A DNA stretch of 64,000 nucleotides from positions 4,951,001 to 5,015,000 of the forward strand of contig OY282353.1 in assembly GCA_958295465.1 (NCBI GenBank), read 5' to 3'. A program made the translations under genes and the position numbers. Below the pieces are notes generated by a model that worked only from the letters and a program-made list of their open reading frames with translations, did no database searches and was not told where the DNA came from. The stretch's first letter is position 1. Each line of letters starts with the position of its first letter. The stretch comes from an uncultured Gammaproteobacteria bacterium. GTDB taxonomy: Bacteria; Pseudomonadota; Gammaproteobacteria; HK1. This document shows positions 36,744-44,919 of this stretch, piece after piece.

Positions 36744-37601
36744 TCAGTGGAGCTCGATCCGCCCGTTGCCGAGCACGAGGGTGTCCCGCTCCAGCGCGCG
36801 GGTGCGGAACGAGACGACGTCGCCATCGACCCACATCTCGGTGCGCAACGTCTCGCCGGGATACGCCGGGGCGGTGAACCGCACCTGCATGGTACGGATC
36901 CGGCCACCGTCGTAGCCGCATACCGCGGCCATCACCGAATGCCCCGCGTACCCCATCGTGCACATGCCGTGGAGGATGGGCCGTGCGAAGCCCGCCGCCT
37001 TCGCCACCGCGGGGTCCACGTGCAGCGGGTTGCGGTCGCCGCTCAGCCGGTAGACGAGCGCCGCTTCGCGGCCGACCGCGAGATCGTGGTGGAGGTCGGG
37101 CTCGCGCCTGGGGAGCCGATGGACGGGCCTCGGCCTTGCGTCGTTTCCCCCGCAGCCGCCGTCGCCACGCAGCAACGTCGTCTGCTCCAGGGTGCAGACC
37201 GCCTCCCCCGACGCCTCTTCGACGACGTCGCGGCGCGCGAACATGAACGCTCCGAACGCGGCGCCCTTGTCGTCGATTCCGGTGATCCGGGTTCGGCCGC
37301 GGAGCCTTGCGCCAAGTGGTATCGGGCGATGAATCGTGCACACCTGTTCGCCATGCAGCACCCGTTTCCAGTCGACGCCGGTGGCCGGATCCTTGAGCCA
37401 GAACCCCGGGTAGGCGATGACGTTCGCCATCATCGGGAGCACCTCGAGACCGTCCTCGTAGACGTAGCGCAGGTGACCGGGGTGCTCCGGCTCCGCGCCG
37501 AAGCCGACTCCGAGCGCGTAGAGGATGCAGTCGGTGTCGCTCAGGACCTGGGCGACCTCGGGGACCGCGTAATTCATCATCGAGTCGTAGGTGATGGCCA
37601 T
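36744..37601 (-). CDS. MaoC-family enoyl-CoA hydratase (double hotdog)
   Basis: 285 residues in two hotdog halves. The C-terminal half carries the hydratase-2 motif YRLSGDRNPLHVDPAVAKAAGFARPILHGMC with catalytic Asp and His. The N-terminal half (IMNYAVPEVAQVLSDTDCILYALGVGFG-like) is the degenerate partner domain. It hydrates 2-enoyl-CoA to (R)-3-hydroxyacyl-CoA. Start ATG 37601 with GAGGAAG about 12 bases upstream. It is upstream of and co-directional with the acyl-CoA ligase. Confidence 0.88.
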   Translation of the reverse strand: MAITYDSMMNYAVPEVAQVLSDTDCILYALGVGFGAEPEHPGHLRYVYEDGLEVLPMMANVIAYPGFWLKDPATGVDWKRVLHGEQVCTIHRPIPLGARLRGRTRITGIDDKGAAFGAFMFARRDVVEEASGEAVCTLEQTTLLRGDGGCGGNDARPRPVHRLPRREPDLHHDLAVGREAALVYRLSGDRNPLHVDPAVAKAAGFARPILHGMCTMGYAGHSVMAAVCGYDGGRIRTMQVRFTAPAYPGETLRTEMWVDGDVVSFRTRALERDTLVLGNGRIELH

Positions 37602-37752
37602 CGCGTACTCGCTTCCTCGGCGAATGAACCGGCCACGCGGAAACATCACCGGTTTCGCTGCTCGTGGCCTCGTCACGCCGGATGATCTCGATCCCCCGGG
37701 CCGATCGGATGGTAGTGTAGTCCGCGGTTGGGGAAAACATTGCAGAAATCCC

Positions 37753-38007
37753 ATGAGCAAGGAAACGGAACAGAGGTTCCCGCGTCCACTCTCCAGTGCG
37801 TGTGTCGATCCGCTGCCCTCCGGCCTCAACCACATGGTCTACAAGGGACTCAATCGCGACACGGCCTGGTACTCGATCCTCGGCGAGGAGTGGCCGGCCG
37901 TACGCGCGGTCCTTCAAGACTGGCTCGACGACGTCAACTTCGATGCACGGGGCATTGCCAAACGTTCGCTCGGTGCGATGATGACGGCGGGATCTCCCCA
38001 TTCGTGA
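37753..38007 (+). pseudogene. GNAT N-acetyltransferase remnant (N-terminal tail joined to C terminus)
   Basis: An 84-codon frame. Its second half (YKGLNRDTAWYSILGEEWPAVRAVLQDWLDDVNF) matches the C-terminal helix region of a common GNAT-family acetyltransferase. Its first 25 residues (FPRPLSSACVDPLP) look like an N-terminal tail. The acetyl-CoA-binding core is missing, so the gene appears to have lost its middle in frame. It is unlikely to be functional. It may still be translated as a short peptide from ATG 37753. Confidence 0.6.
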
Positions 38008-38024
38008 GGCTCTGCGCGTCGCGT

Positions 38025-39242
38025 TCAGTCGCCTCCACTTCCGTCGACGGTGACCCCGGCCTCGATGAGATCGTCGACCTCCTCGCGGCCGTATCCGAGC
38101 TCGGTGAGAATCTCGGCGCTGTGCTCGCCGAGCTTCGGTGGGGCGCGACGGATGGAACCGGGGGTTTTCGAGAGCTGCGCGGAGATGCCCGGAAGGCGCA
38201 AGGTCCCGAGATCCGGGTGCTCCACCGTCCGCCAGAAGCCGGTAGCCGCCAGATGGGGATCGTCGACCAGATCGTCCGGTCGATTGACCGGCATGGACGG
38301 AATGTTCGCGGCATCGAACGCTTCGAGCCATTCGGTGGTGGTGCGCTCGGCGAGCAGCTCGCCCAGCGTCGCGTAGACCTCGTCGATGTGCGCGAGCCGG
38401 CTCGGCAGCGTCCTGAACCGCGGGTCCGCCGCAAGGTCCGGCCGGCCGGCAATCTCGAACAGCGCCGCCCATTGCCGGTCGGTGTAGGGGAGCACGCCGA
38501 TCCAGCCGTCCCGGGTGCGGTACGGGCGCCGGCCGGGGGAGAGCGCCCGCGGATAGCCCATCGCGCCCCTCGGGGGCTCGTAGGTCTTTCCGTAGAGGTG
38601 CTCGAACATGTTGAAACCGACCAGGGTCTCGAACATCGGCACCTCGATGCACTGGCCTTCGCCGGTCAGCGCACGATGCACGAGCGCCGCCAGCACCGCG
38701 ACGGCGACATGCAGACCCGTCACCTTGTCGGCGATGACGGAGGTGACGTAGCGGGGCTCGCCGTCCACCGCCTGCAACGCCGCCAGCCCCGAGACCGCCT
38801 GGATCATGTCGTCGTAGGCGGGCTTGTGCCCGTACGGCCCCGAGCGGCGAAAGCCGCAAGCGCCGCAGTAGACGATCGAAGCGTTGCGGGCGCGGACCGC
38901 GGAGTAGTCGAGCCCGAGCTTGTCGATCGCCCGCGGGCGCATGTTGTGCACGAATGCATCCGCGCTCTCCATGAGCCGCATCATCGCCTCGAGGCCGCGG
39001 GGGTTCTTGAGATCGAGCACGATGCCGCGCTTGTTGCGGTTGTTGGTGAGGAAGATCGCGCCCATTCCGTCCTCGACCGGCGGCGGTCCGGCGCCGCGCA
39101 CCGCGTCGCCTCCGGGGGATTCGACCTTGATGACGTCCGCGCCCAGGTCGCCGAGCATCTGGGTCGCGACGGGACCCAGAAGGATCGTCGTGAGATCGAC
39201 GATCCGCATCCCCGCGAGGGGACCGGGCGCGGTGGTGGTCAC
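38025..39242 (-). CDS. CaiB/BaiF-family (class III) CoA-transferase
   Basis: A 405-residue family III CoA-transferase: GMRIVDLTTILLGPVATQMLGDLGADVIKVE, LTNNRNKRGIVLDLKNPRG, KPAYDDMIQAVSGLAALQ (catalytic Asp in the YDD motif) and a C-terminal PVNRPDDLVDDPHLAATGFWRTVEHPDLG. It moves CoA between acyl-CoA and a free acid. It starts at GTG 39242, overlapping the maf stop by four bases (GTGA). With the other CoA-ester genes here it suggests catabolism of an unknown organic acid. Confidence 0.9.
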   Translation of the reverse strand: MTTTAPGPLAGMRIVDLTTILLGPVATQMLGDLGADVIKVESPGGDAVRGAGPPPVEDGMGAIFLTNNRNKRGIVLDLKNPRGLEAMMRLMESADAFVHNMRPRAIDKLGLDYSAVRARNASIVYCGACGFRRSGPYGHKPAYDDMIQAVSGLAALQAVDGEPRYVTSVIADKVTGLHVAVAVLAALVHRALTGEGQCIEVPMFETLVGFNMFEHLYGKTYEPPRGAMGYPRALSPGRRPYRTRDGWIGVLPYTDRQWAALFEIAGRPDLAADPRFRTLPSRLAHIDEVYATLGELLAERTTTEWLEAFDAANIPSMPVNRPDDLVDDPHLAATGFWRTVEHPDLGTLRLPGISAQLSKTPGSIRRAPPKLGEHSAEILTELGYGREEVDDLIEAGVTVDGSGGD

Positions 39243-40102
39243 GCTCGCCGTCGGCCCGATCCCGGCGGTCCGGGCCTGAGCTCGGCGGCGCGACCGCTCC
39301 GCGGCTCCGTCACCTCGGCTTCACGTCCGATGATGCAGATGCCGGTTTCGCGCAGCAGCGATGCGGTCTCGAAAAGCGGCAGGCCCATCACCCCGGAGAA
39401 GCTTCCGTCGAGGCGCGCCACGAAGACCGCGGCACGTCCCTGGATCGCGTAGGCACCGGCCTTGTCCATGGGTTCGCCGCTCGCGCAGTATGCCCGGCGT
39501 TCTTCGTACGGGATCTCCCGGAACCAGACCCGGCTGACGCTGGTCACGACCCGTGGCGCATCGCCGGTGGCCGTGCCGATCGCCGTCCGGGACGCTTCAT
39601 CGCCACCGCGCTCACTTGCGGTGTCACGGGCATGGGCGCTCGCGACTTCGATGTTTCCGGCAGCGTCCGGCACCTGGCCGGTTCCGGCATCCTCGGCGCC
39701 GGCGCCCGCGAGCCCGCCGTCTCGCGCGGCGTCCCGTCTCTCACCGATTCCGGTGTCACCGACGTGGATGCCCGCGACCGCCACCGCGCTGATGACGCGA
39801 TGCATCCGCCCGGACAGTACCCGGAGCATCGCTATCGCGTGTTCCTCGTCACGAGGCTTCCCCAACACCTGTTCTTCGAGCACCACCACGGTGTCGGCGG
39901 CGAGCACCGGCGCGGCCCGCGCGTCACCGAGCGCCGCGAGCCCGGCCAACGCCTTCTCGCATGCCATCCGCTCCACGAATCGCTCGGGAGGCTCGCCGGC
40001 TCGCCGGGTCTCGTCGATCGGAGCGTCGACGATGGCGTAGTCGACGCCGATCTGGTCGAGCAGCAGGCGCCGGCGCGGCGATCTCGAAGCAAGATGAATC
40101 AT
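39239..40102 (-). CDS. Maf-family nucleotide pyrophosphatase with a ~70-residue insertion
   Basis: Maf/YhdE-type pyrophosphatase, acting on dTTP/UTP or modified nucleotides. It keeps IHLASRSPRRRLLLDQIGVDY, the catalytic PVLAADTVVVLEEQVLGKPRDEEHA and SGRMHRVISAVAV. It then has a non-homologous Gly/Ala/Asp/Arg-rich segment of about 70 residues before family sequence resumes at VSVSRVWFREIPYEERRAYCASGEPMDKAGAYAIQG. Normal Maf proteins are about 190-200 residues; this is about 287. The insertion falls at a surface loop and stays in frame. Start ATG 40102 (MIHLAS). Confidence 0.88.
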   Translation of the reverse strand: MIHLASRSPRRRLLLDQIGVDYAIVDAPIDETRRAGEPPERFVERMACEKALAGLAALGDARAAPVLAADTVVVLEEQVLGKPRDEEHAIAMLRVLSGRMHRVISAVAVAGIHVGDTGIGERRDAARDGGLAGAGAEDAGTGQVPDAAGNIEVASAHARDTASERGGDEASRTAIGTATGDAPRVVTSVSRVWFREIPYEERRAYCASGEPMDKAGAYAIQGRAAVFVARLDGSFSGVMGLPLFETASLLRETGICIIGREAEVTEPRSGRAAELRPGPPGSGRRRA

Positions 40103-40183
40103 GGCCGCGGCCGGCAGGTGCATCGTACCGACGCCGCCCGGCATGGCGGCGGCCTTCGGGCAAAGTCGATGACCACCGTTCCG

Positions 40184-40654
40184 TCATCCGCGATGATAGG
40201 GATGGCGGCGGAGGATCGTCCACGCCCGGTAGAGCTGCTCCGCGACGACGATCCGTACCAGTCCGTGCGGCAGGGTGAGCGGGGACAACGACCAGCGGTG
40301 CTCGGCCGCCGCGATGCAGTCCGGGGCGAGACCGTCCGCCCCGCCGATGAGCAGGGCGAGATCACGGCCTTCGTGCATCCAGCGCCCGATCCGATCCGCG
40401 AGCGCGGCAGTCGTCCACGCCGCGCCGCGTTCGTCGAGCGCGACGACGCGGGCGCCGCCCGGGACCGCCGCGAGGAGCCGCCTGCCCTCGTCCTCGACCC
40501 GGCGCTCGGTCGAGCCCCGGCTGCCGCGTTTCGATGGCGCGATCTCACGAAGCTCGATCGAGAATTCCAGCGGCAGGCGGCGCGTGTACTCCAGGTAGCC
40601 GTCCCGCTCCCACCCGGAAGGACGACGGCCGATCGCGATGAGGTGGATGCGCAT
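40184..40654 (-). CDS. rlmH: 23S rRNA (pseudouridine-1915-N3)-methyltransferase
   Basis: A 156-residue SPOUT methyltransferase, the standard RlmH length. MRIHLIAIG at the start, VALDERGAAWTTAALADRIGRW, LLIGGADGLAPDC (SAM-binding knot) and a terminal HPYHRG are diagnostic. It methylates pseudouridine 1915 of 23S rRNA. Start ATG 40654. In most gammaproteobacteria it directly follows rsfS; here ~3.9 kb of unrelated genes separate them. Confidence 0.93.
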   Translation of the reverse strand: MRIHLIAIGRRPSGWERDGYLEYTRRLPLEFSIELREIAPSKRGSRGSTERRVEDEGRRLLAAVPGGARVVALDERGAAWTTAALADRIGRWMHEGRDLALLIGGADGLAPDCIAAAEHRWSLSPLTLPHGLVRIVVAEQLYRAWTILRRHPYHRG

Positions 40655-40768
40655 TGCGTACGAGGAATCCAATCGGAGCGCCGGCACGGCCATCGTGCCG
40701 GGAGGAACTTCGATTCGGGGCGCCACCGGAACCACACCGTTGAGGGATCCGGCGCAGCCGGGCAGGTT

Positions 40769-41419
40769 TCAGGCACCGGGTATATCTGCGCTCTCGTGCA
40801 GATTCCGGCGCAAGCGGCCGGCGTAACCGCCTGCGAGCACGGAGAGCACCGAAGGCGGGGTGAGTACGTCCACCTCCACCGTCCCGCCGGGCCTTTGCAC
40901 CTTCTCGACGTATTCCGCCGGTGTATAACGGAACATGGCCGTCCCCCAAACCAGCCATGCCTCGGCCTTCCATTCGACGAAAGCCCCGTTGGGCAGATCC
41001 TCGAACCGGCGCTCGTGACGCCGCTTCTTCTGCGGCGCGGTCTTGTCGATCCGCTCCTCGTGCAGTGTCCGGTCGATTTCCGGGGCGGTCGGAGGGGTGT
41101 CTGATGGCCATCCCCCGGCGAAGGCGCGGGCGTCGGCGCGCCGGCATTCGTAGCAGGGCCGATGACCGGCGGCGAGCGCCACGGCTTCGTCGAGAAAGAA
41201 GAGTTCGGTGTAGTACCCGGGTGTCATGACCGGGTAAGGACCGTTACGAATCCTGCGATCGGACTCGATCAGGCAGCATATCCAGGCTTTGCCTTTCCAG
41301 CGCGACCGGCCGAGGCACCGGTCGGAATCGTGCAGACAGCCGCGGTTCCCCATGAACGTACCGCGCGCCGGCGTTGCGATGATCTCGCCGAACGGCGTCA
41401 CCCGGTTCTGAAGCGCCAT
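40769..41419 (-). CDS. Conserved protein of unknown function with paired Cys motif
   Basis: A 216-residue protein starting at ATG 41419. Segments VTPFGEIIATPARGTFMGNRGCLHD, WICCLIESDRR, YTELFFLDEAVALAAGHRPCYECRRADARAF and FVEWKAEAWLVWG resemble a widespread conserved hypothetical family that I recall without a name. The H-x2-C-x2-C arrangement (HRPCYEC) could bind metal. No function is assigned. It is the first gene of the segment separating rlmH from rsfS and reads in the same direction as they do. Confidence 0.7.
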   Translation of the reverse strand: MALQNRVTPFGEIIATPARGTFMGNRGCLHDSDRCLGRSRWKGKAWICCLIESDRRIRNGPYPVMTPGYYTELFFLDEAVALAAGHRPCYECRRADARAFAGGWPSDTPPTAPEIDRTLHEERIDKTAPQKKRRHERRFEDLPNGAFVEWKAEAWLVWGTAMFRYTPAEYVEKVQRPGGTVEVDVLTPPSVLSVLAGGYAGRLRRNLHESADIPGA

Positions 41420-41719
41420 GTCCGATCCCAGACCCGATGGGGTTCCGCCGAACCTTGATGATGACACGCCGCTGGTCCGGGGGCCACGCTCGGCTCCGGC
41501 CGGTGAGTGAGCGCGGGCCCAGCCACGGTGACGGGTCACCTTATCGAGAATTGTTTTTGTCAATCCGGATTGAGCGCATCTCCGACGGCCCGAGCGAAAG
41601 CTATCGTGCAACCGCCACGATTTGCCGTTCGATCCGTCGAAACACCCATGCAATCGAACCGGAAAACCGTGTCTGGGAGCGTTGTGCGGGAATGCGGGGA
41701 ACGGGAAATTCATGATTGC

Positions 41720-41740
41720 AAATAAGAACGATTCATATTT
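41720..41740 (+). promoter_or_regulatory. Fur-box-like inverted repeat
   Basis: AAATAAGAA (41720-41728) and TTCATATTT (41732-41740) form an inverted repeat matching at 8 of 9 positions with a 3-base spacer, similar to the classical Fur box. It lies 53 bases before the start of an imelysin remnant, a family normally induced by iron limitation. The surrounding ~370 bp (41420-41793) is distinctly AT-richer than the rest of the window and holds no gene. Confidence 0.6.
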
Positions 41741-41793
41741 AGATCTTTATTGCGGCCTGCATACCACCGATGCTCGATGAAAGGAGCATTCCC

Positions 41794-42170
41794 ATGAAAC
41801 ACCGATTCGTTCATCTCCCCCTCGCGATCGCCGGGATAGCGTTCTCCGTGTCCGCCACCGCCGCGCTGGAGCCGGTCACTCGGACCTACGCAGACATCGC
41901 CCACGCGGCCTACGAGGACTCCCTGATCAGCGCGCGGGCGTTGCGCGAGACCATCCGCGCGTTCCTCGATACCGCCGACTCCGGCGCGATGGCCTACGAC
42001 CAGATGCTCGGCGAGTCCAACCCGGAGGGGAACGCCATCGTTCAGGAGGCTGTCGATGCGCTCAAGGCCCAGACCCGGGTCATGGAGCGGGCGGCGGTGG
42101 CGCTGGGCGTCGAGAGCCTGGAGATCGAGGGCTCCGAAGCCTGGACGACCCGGGCGCGGTCTTCAAGTAG
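41794..42170 (+). pseudogene. Imelysin (IrpA-like iron-regulated lipoprotein/periplasmic protein) remnant
   Basis: The start (AAAGGAG, ATG 41794), signal peptide (PLAIAGIAFSVSATA) and first ~45 mature residues (TRTYADIAHAAYEDSLISARALRETIRAFLDT) match the N terminus of imelysin-family proteins. The sequence then jumps in frame to the family's C terminus (MAYDQMLGESNPEGNAIVQEAVDAL and on), so roughly the central two thirds are missing. A one-base deletion near 42140 shifts the frame. Corrected, it reads GSxSLDDPGAVFK and stops at TAG 42168-42170, the expected end. The uncorrected frame runs on to 42300 with unrelated residues. It is surely non-functional as an iron-uptake protein. Confidence 0.75.
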
Positions 42171-42292
42171 CCTCATACGTGTGACGAACGTGGTCCGTGA
42201 CGGTCGGATCGAGGAGTCGTCCCTGCGCATGGATGAAGGGCGCTCGCGCCGGGCGTTATACTCCCACCGTCCCAAAACCGAGGACGACATTC

Positions 42293-42544
42293 ATGAATGA
42301 AGCAACGATCCGGCTCCACATCGAACCATTGGACGAAGGCGGCTTTCTGGCTACGAGTCCCGACGTTCCAGGCTTGGTTGCGGAAGGACGCAGCGTCACC
42401 GAGGCCGCCGAGATCGCGCAAGGTCTTGCGCGCAAGATGGCAGAGTCGTGCATGGAGCACGGTGACCCGCTTCCTCACGCATTGGCGGCTCTCCCGGAGC
42501 GCAACGTCGGAATCGACCTGCTGGTGCCCGTCAGCGTGCCGTAG
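42293..42544 (+). CDS. hicB: HicB-family antitoxin
   Basis: An 83-residue HicB-like protein: IRLHIEPLDEGGFLATSPDVPGLVAEGRSVTEAAEIAQGLARKM, then a short tail. It has the partial RNase-H-like HicB fold without the long DNA-binding C-terminal domain. ATG 42293 with AGGACG upstream. HicB neutralises the HicA mRNA interferase; the hicA gene follows with a TAGTG overlap but is frameshifted. The antitoxin frame itself is intact. Confidence 0.87.
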   Translation: MNEATIRLHIEPLDEGGFLATSPDVPGLVAEGRSVTEAAEIAQGLARKMAESCMEHGDPLPHALAALPERNVGIDLLVPVSVP

Positions 42545-42770
42545 TGGGACGGCTCTCCGGGTTCAAGCATCGTGACGTTGCGCGCGTCTGCGATATGTTG
42601 GCTATACGTTCGACCGTCCGGGGCCGGGCAGGCATGAAGTTTGGCGTCATGCACAGACCGGCCGGAAAGTCACCGTACCTCGTCACACCAGAGATATGAC
42701 GGAAGGGACGCTTCGCGCCATTCTTCGAGAGGCCCGAATCGGCGTCGATGATTTCCTTGGGGCTCGTTAG
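42544..42770 (+). pseudogene. hicA: hicA toxin, frameshifted
   Basis: From GTG 42544 the frame reads GRLSGFKHRDVARVCDML and then degenerates. Shifting by one base at about 42599-42603 (GTTGGCTATACG where GTTGGGCTATACG is expected) restores YTFDRPGPGRHEVWRHAQTGRKVTVPRH, then TRDMTEGTLRAILREARIGVDDFLGAR and a TAG at 42768-42770, a complete HicA-type protein. The catalytic His of the HEVWRH region lies after the shift, so the toxin is presumably dead. A single missing G in the assembly would give the same picture. Confidence 0.8.
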
Positions 42771-42985
42771 CGGCGGCGAGCACCGGCTCGGGGACGGGAC
42801 AGCGCACGGTCAGGGTATCGCCTCGGAATGGTGCGAGACGCGCACCCTGTCGAGGATCCATCCGGCCCATTCAACTCCCTGAACAAGTCCGCGCTCTTCA
42901 CCCTGCGTCTCATACGCGCCGCCAGAGGAGGCGATGAATGGTTTCTGCCTTCGATTCGGTCTGAAGCACGGCAAGGATTGCGGCG

Positions 42986-43459
42986 TCAGGCAGTGCCCTC
43001 GGGTCCGGCGGCCGCGATCCGGTGGAGTCCGGTCACGAACGAGGAGAGCCCGGCGCTGCGCAACGGGACGAAGGGTTTGGCCGTCCGCTTGCAGAGCTGC
43101 TTGGCGAGAAGGCAAGCGCCGTGGCTGACGCAATCCACGGGGCACAGGACGGCGTCGGCCTGGCCGAGGATGCGGGCGAGCCGCCTTGCACTGTCGTCGA
43201 TACCGCCGTCGTGATGGATGAACCGGCCGTTCAATCGTTCGATGAGCGCGCGGAGATGGGTGATGAGCCCGGCGCGTCCTCCGACGTCGGCGATCCGCCG
43301 TCCACGCAGATCGATGGACACGCCGGGCGCGCTTGCGCCGTCACCCGTTCCTTGGAGGTCCGAGTGCAGCATGCGTTCGAGGGCTGCGCATTCCGCGCGG
43401 AGCTCCCGAATCGTCGATGCCGTGTCGTCGTGGGCGCTCCGCAGCCTCGCCCGTACCAT
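42986..43459 (-). CDS. DUF2325 domain-containing protein
   Basis: A 157-residue protein. The C-terminal ~95 residues match DUF2325: GRRIADVGGRAGLITHLRALIERLNGRFIHHDGGIDDSARRLARIL, then ADAVLCPVDCVSHGACLLAKQLCKRTAKPFVPLRSAGLSSF. The N-terminal ~55 residues are helical and Arg-rich. The family is of unknown function, often found in iron- or stress-related contexts. It reads opposite to the flanking hicBA and DUF1513 remnants. Confidence 0.83.
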   Translation of the reverse strand: MVRARLRSAHDDTASTIRELRAECAALERMLHSDLQGTGDGASAPGVSIDLRGRRIADVGGRAGLITHLRALIERLNGRFIHHDGGIDDSARRLARILGQADAVLCPVDCVSHGACLLAKQLCKRTAKPFVPLRSAGLSSFVTGLHRIAAAGPEGTA

Positions 43460-43481
43460 CGCGCACCACCAGTCGGAGATC

Positions 43482-44354
43482 GCGGCGGAGATCCTCGACG
43501 CCTGGACCGGGGAGGACGGCTTCCGGCAGACCGCGCTCGCCGCCGGAGGCGGCCGGCACTTCTACGGCCACGGCGCGTTCAGCCCCGACGGCGCGTTCCT
43601 CTACACCTCGGAGAACCGGTTCGAGGACGGCGCCGGAATCATCGGGGTGTGGGAAGCCGCTCGGGACTGACGGCGGGTCGGCGAGTGGCCGAGCCACGGC
43701 GTAGGTCCCCACGAGATACGCATGTCCGGGCGAGGCACGATGCTCGCGGTGGCCAACGGCGGGGTCCGCACCCATCCCGACACCGGCCGCGCGAAGCTCA
43801 ACCTCGACACCATGGCGCCGTCGCTCGCGCTCATGGACACGGCCGACGGCCGGCTGGTGCGCTCGGTGTCGTTCGGCCCACGACTGCGCCGGCTGTCGAT
43901 CCGGCACCTCGACACCGGCCGCGACGGGCGGATCGTCGTCGCCATGCAGCATCAGGGCGTCCGGACGGACCACGTCCCCCTGATCGCCTTCGAGCGGGGC
44001 GGACGGCTCGCGCCGGCGCCCGTACCGGCCGGCGTCATCCGCAGGATGCGCGGGTACGCGGGATCGGTGTCGTTCGACACCTCCGGCGGCCACGCCGCGG
44101 CTTCGCATCCCCATGCGGGCATCGTGAGCCTGTGGGCCACCCGCACCGCGCGGTTGCTCGCGGTCGCCGCGCTCGATGACGTATGCGGGGTCGCACCCGG
44201 CGCGGTCGACGGCTCGTTCATCGCCACCGGCGCCGACGGGCACATCGTGAGCATCGACGCCCGCACGGGGGAATCGAGAACACTCGCCCGCTCGGACGGC
44301 TCGCACTGGGACAACCACCTGCTCGCCCTGCAAGCATGGCAAGCCCGAAGGTGA
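43482..44354 (+). pseudogene. DUF1513 (beta-propeller) gene, 5'-truncated with an in-frame stop
   Basis: Family sequence starts abruptly near 43482 (EILDAWTGEDGFRQ) and continues AAGGGRHFYGHGAFSPDGAFLYTSENRFEDGAGIIGVWEAARD, then TGA at 43668-43670. The same frame goes on at once with RRVGEWPSHGVGPHEIRM and the whole C-terminal part to 44354 (VANGGVRTHPDTGRAKLNLDTM onward). The TGA replaces what is normally an aromatic residue, so selenocysteine is not a sensible reading. The first ~60-100 residues of the family, including the export signal, are missing. DUF1513 proteins normally accompany imelysins in iron-related operons. Confidence 0.78.
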
Positions 44355-44513
44355 TGTCTCTGGGGGACAGGGGGCCTCCCAGCTTTGCGCCGACAGGCCC
44401 CGTCTCGTTGACTTTCGGCACGCCGGCTCCTCCGTTGTTCTCTCCGTGCGCCCCACGGGAGCGCGCTCCCGGGAACGGCGCGTCTTGCAGTCGCGGGCGT
44501 CCGGTTCGCGATT

Positions 44514-44879
44514 TCAGGCGGATCCGGCTTTCAGCGGCGACCGCGAGCGTTCGGCGCCTCCCCACAGCTTCTCGAGCTGGTAGGTCTCGCGGGTGTCCGG
44601 GGTCATGACGTGCAGCACGAGGTCGCCGAGATCGACGAGCACCCATTCGCCCTCGCGCAACCCCTCCACCCCCAGGGGCCGGCAGCCCGCCGCTTTCGAT
44701 TGCTCGATGACGTGTTCGGCCGTGGCTTTGACGTGGCGTGCGGATCGTCCGCCGGCGACGACCATCACGTCGGTGACGTCGGTCAGCGCCCGGACGTCCA
44801 GTACGGTGATGCGTTGTGTCTTCCGATCGTCGAGGGCTTCGGTGACGAGGCGGGTCAGGGCTTCGGCACTGACGGGCAT
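44514..44879 (-). CDS. rsfS: Ribosome silencing factor RsfS
   Basis: A 121-residue Iojap/RsfS protein: LVTEALDDRKTQRITVLDVRALTDVTDVMVVAGGRSARHVKATAEHVIEQ, GVEGLREGEWVLVDLGDLVLHVMTPDTRETYQLEKLWG. It binds uL14 and blocks subunit joining under starvation. ATG 44879 gives the usual length; an in-frame ATG at 44936 would overlap nadD. It follows nadD as in most gammaproteobacteria. The ~160 bases after it contain GGGAGCGCGCTCCC (44457-44470), a small palindrome. Confidence 0.92.
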   Translation of the reverse strand: MPVSAEALTRLVTEALDDRKTQRITVLDVRALTDVTDVMVVAGGRSARHVKATAEHVIEQSKAAGCRPLGVEGLREGEWVLVDLGDLVLHVMTPDTRETYQLEKLWGGAERSRSPLKAGSA

Positions 44880-44919
44880 GGAGCGCCTCTTCGAGCCGGC
44901 GGCGAGGCGAGCCGGTGCT

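Noticed and set aside
42170..42300. Extended C terminus of the imelysin frame as a new domain
   Set aside because: A one-base correction restores the family C terminus and a stop at 42170; the extension is a frameshift by-product.
43668..43670. TGA in DUF1513 as a second selenocysteine codon
   Set aside because: The family has an aromatic residue there, not cysteine, and the gene is also truncated at its 5' end.
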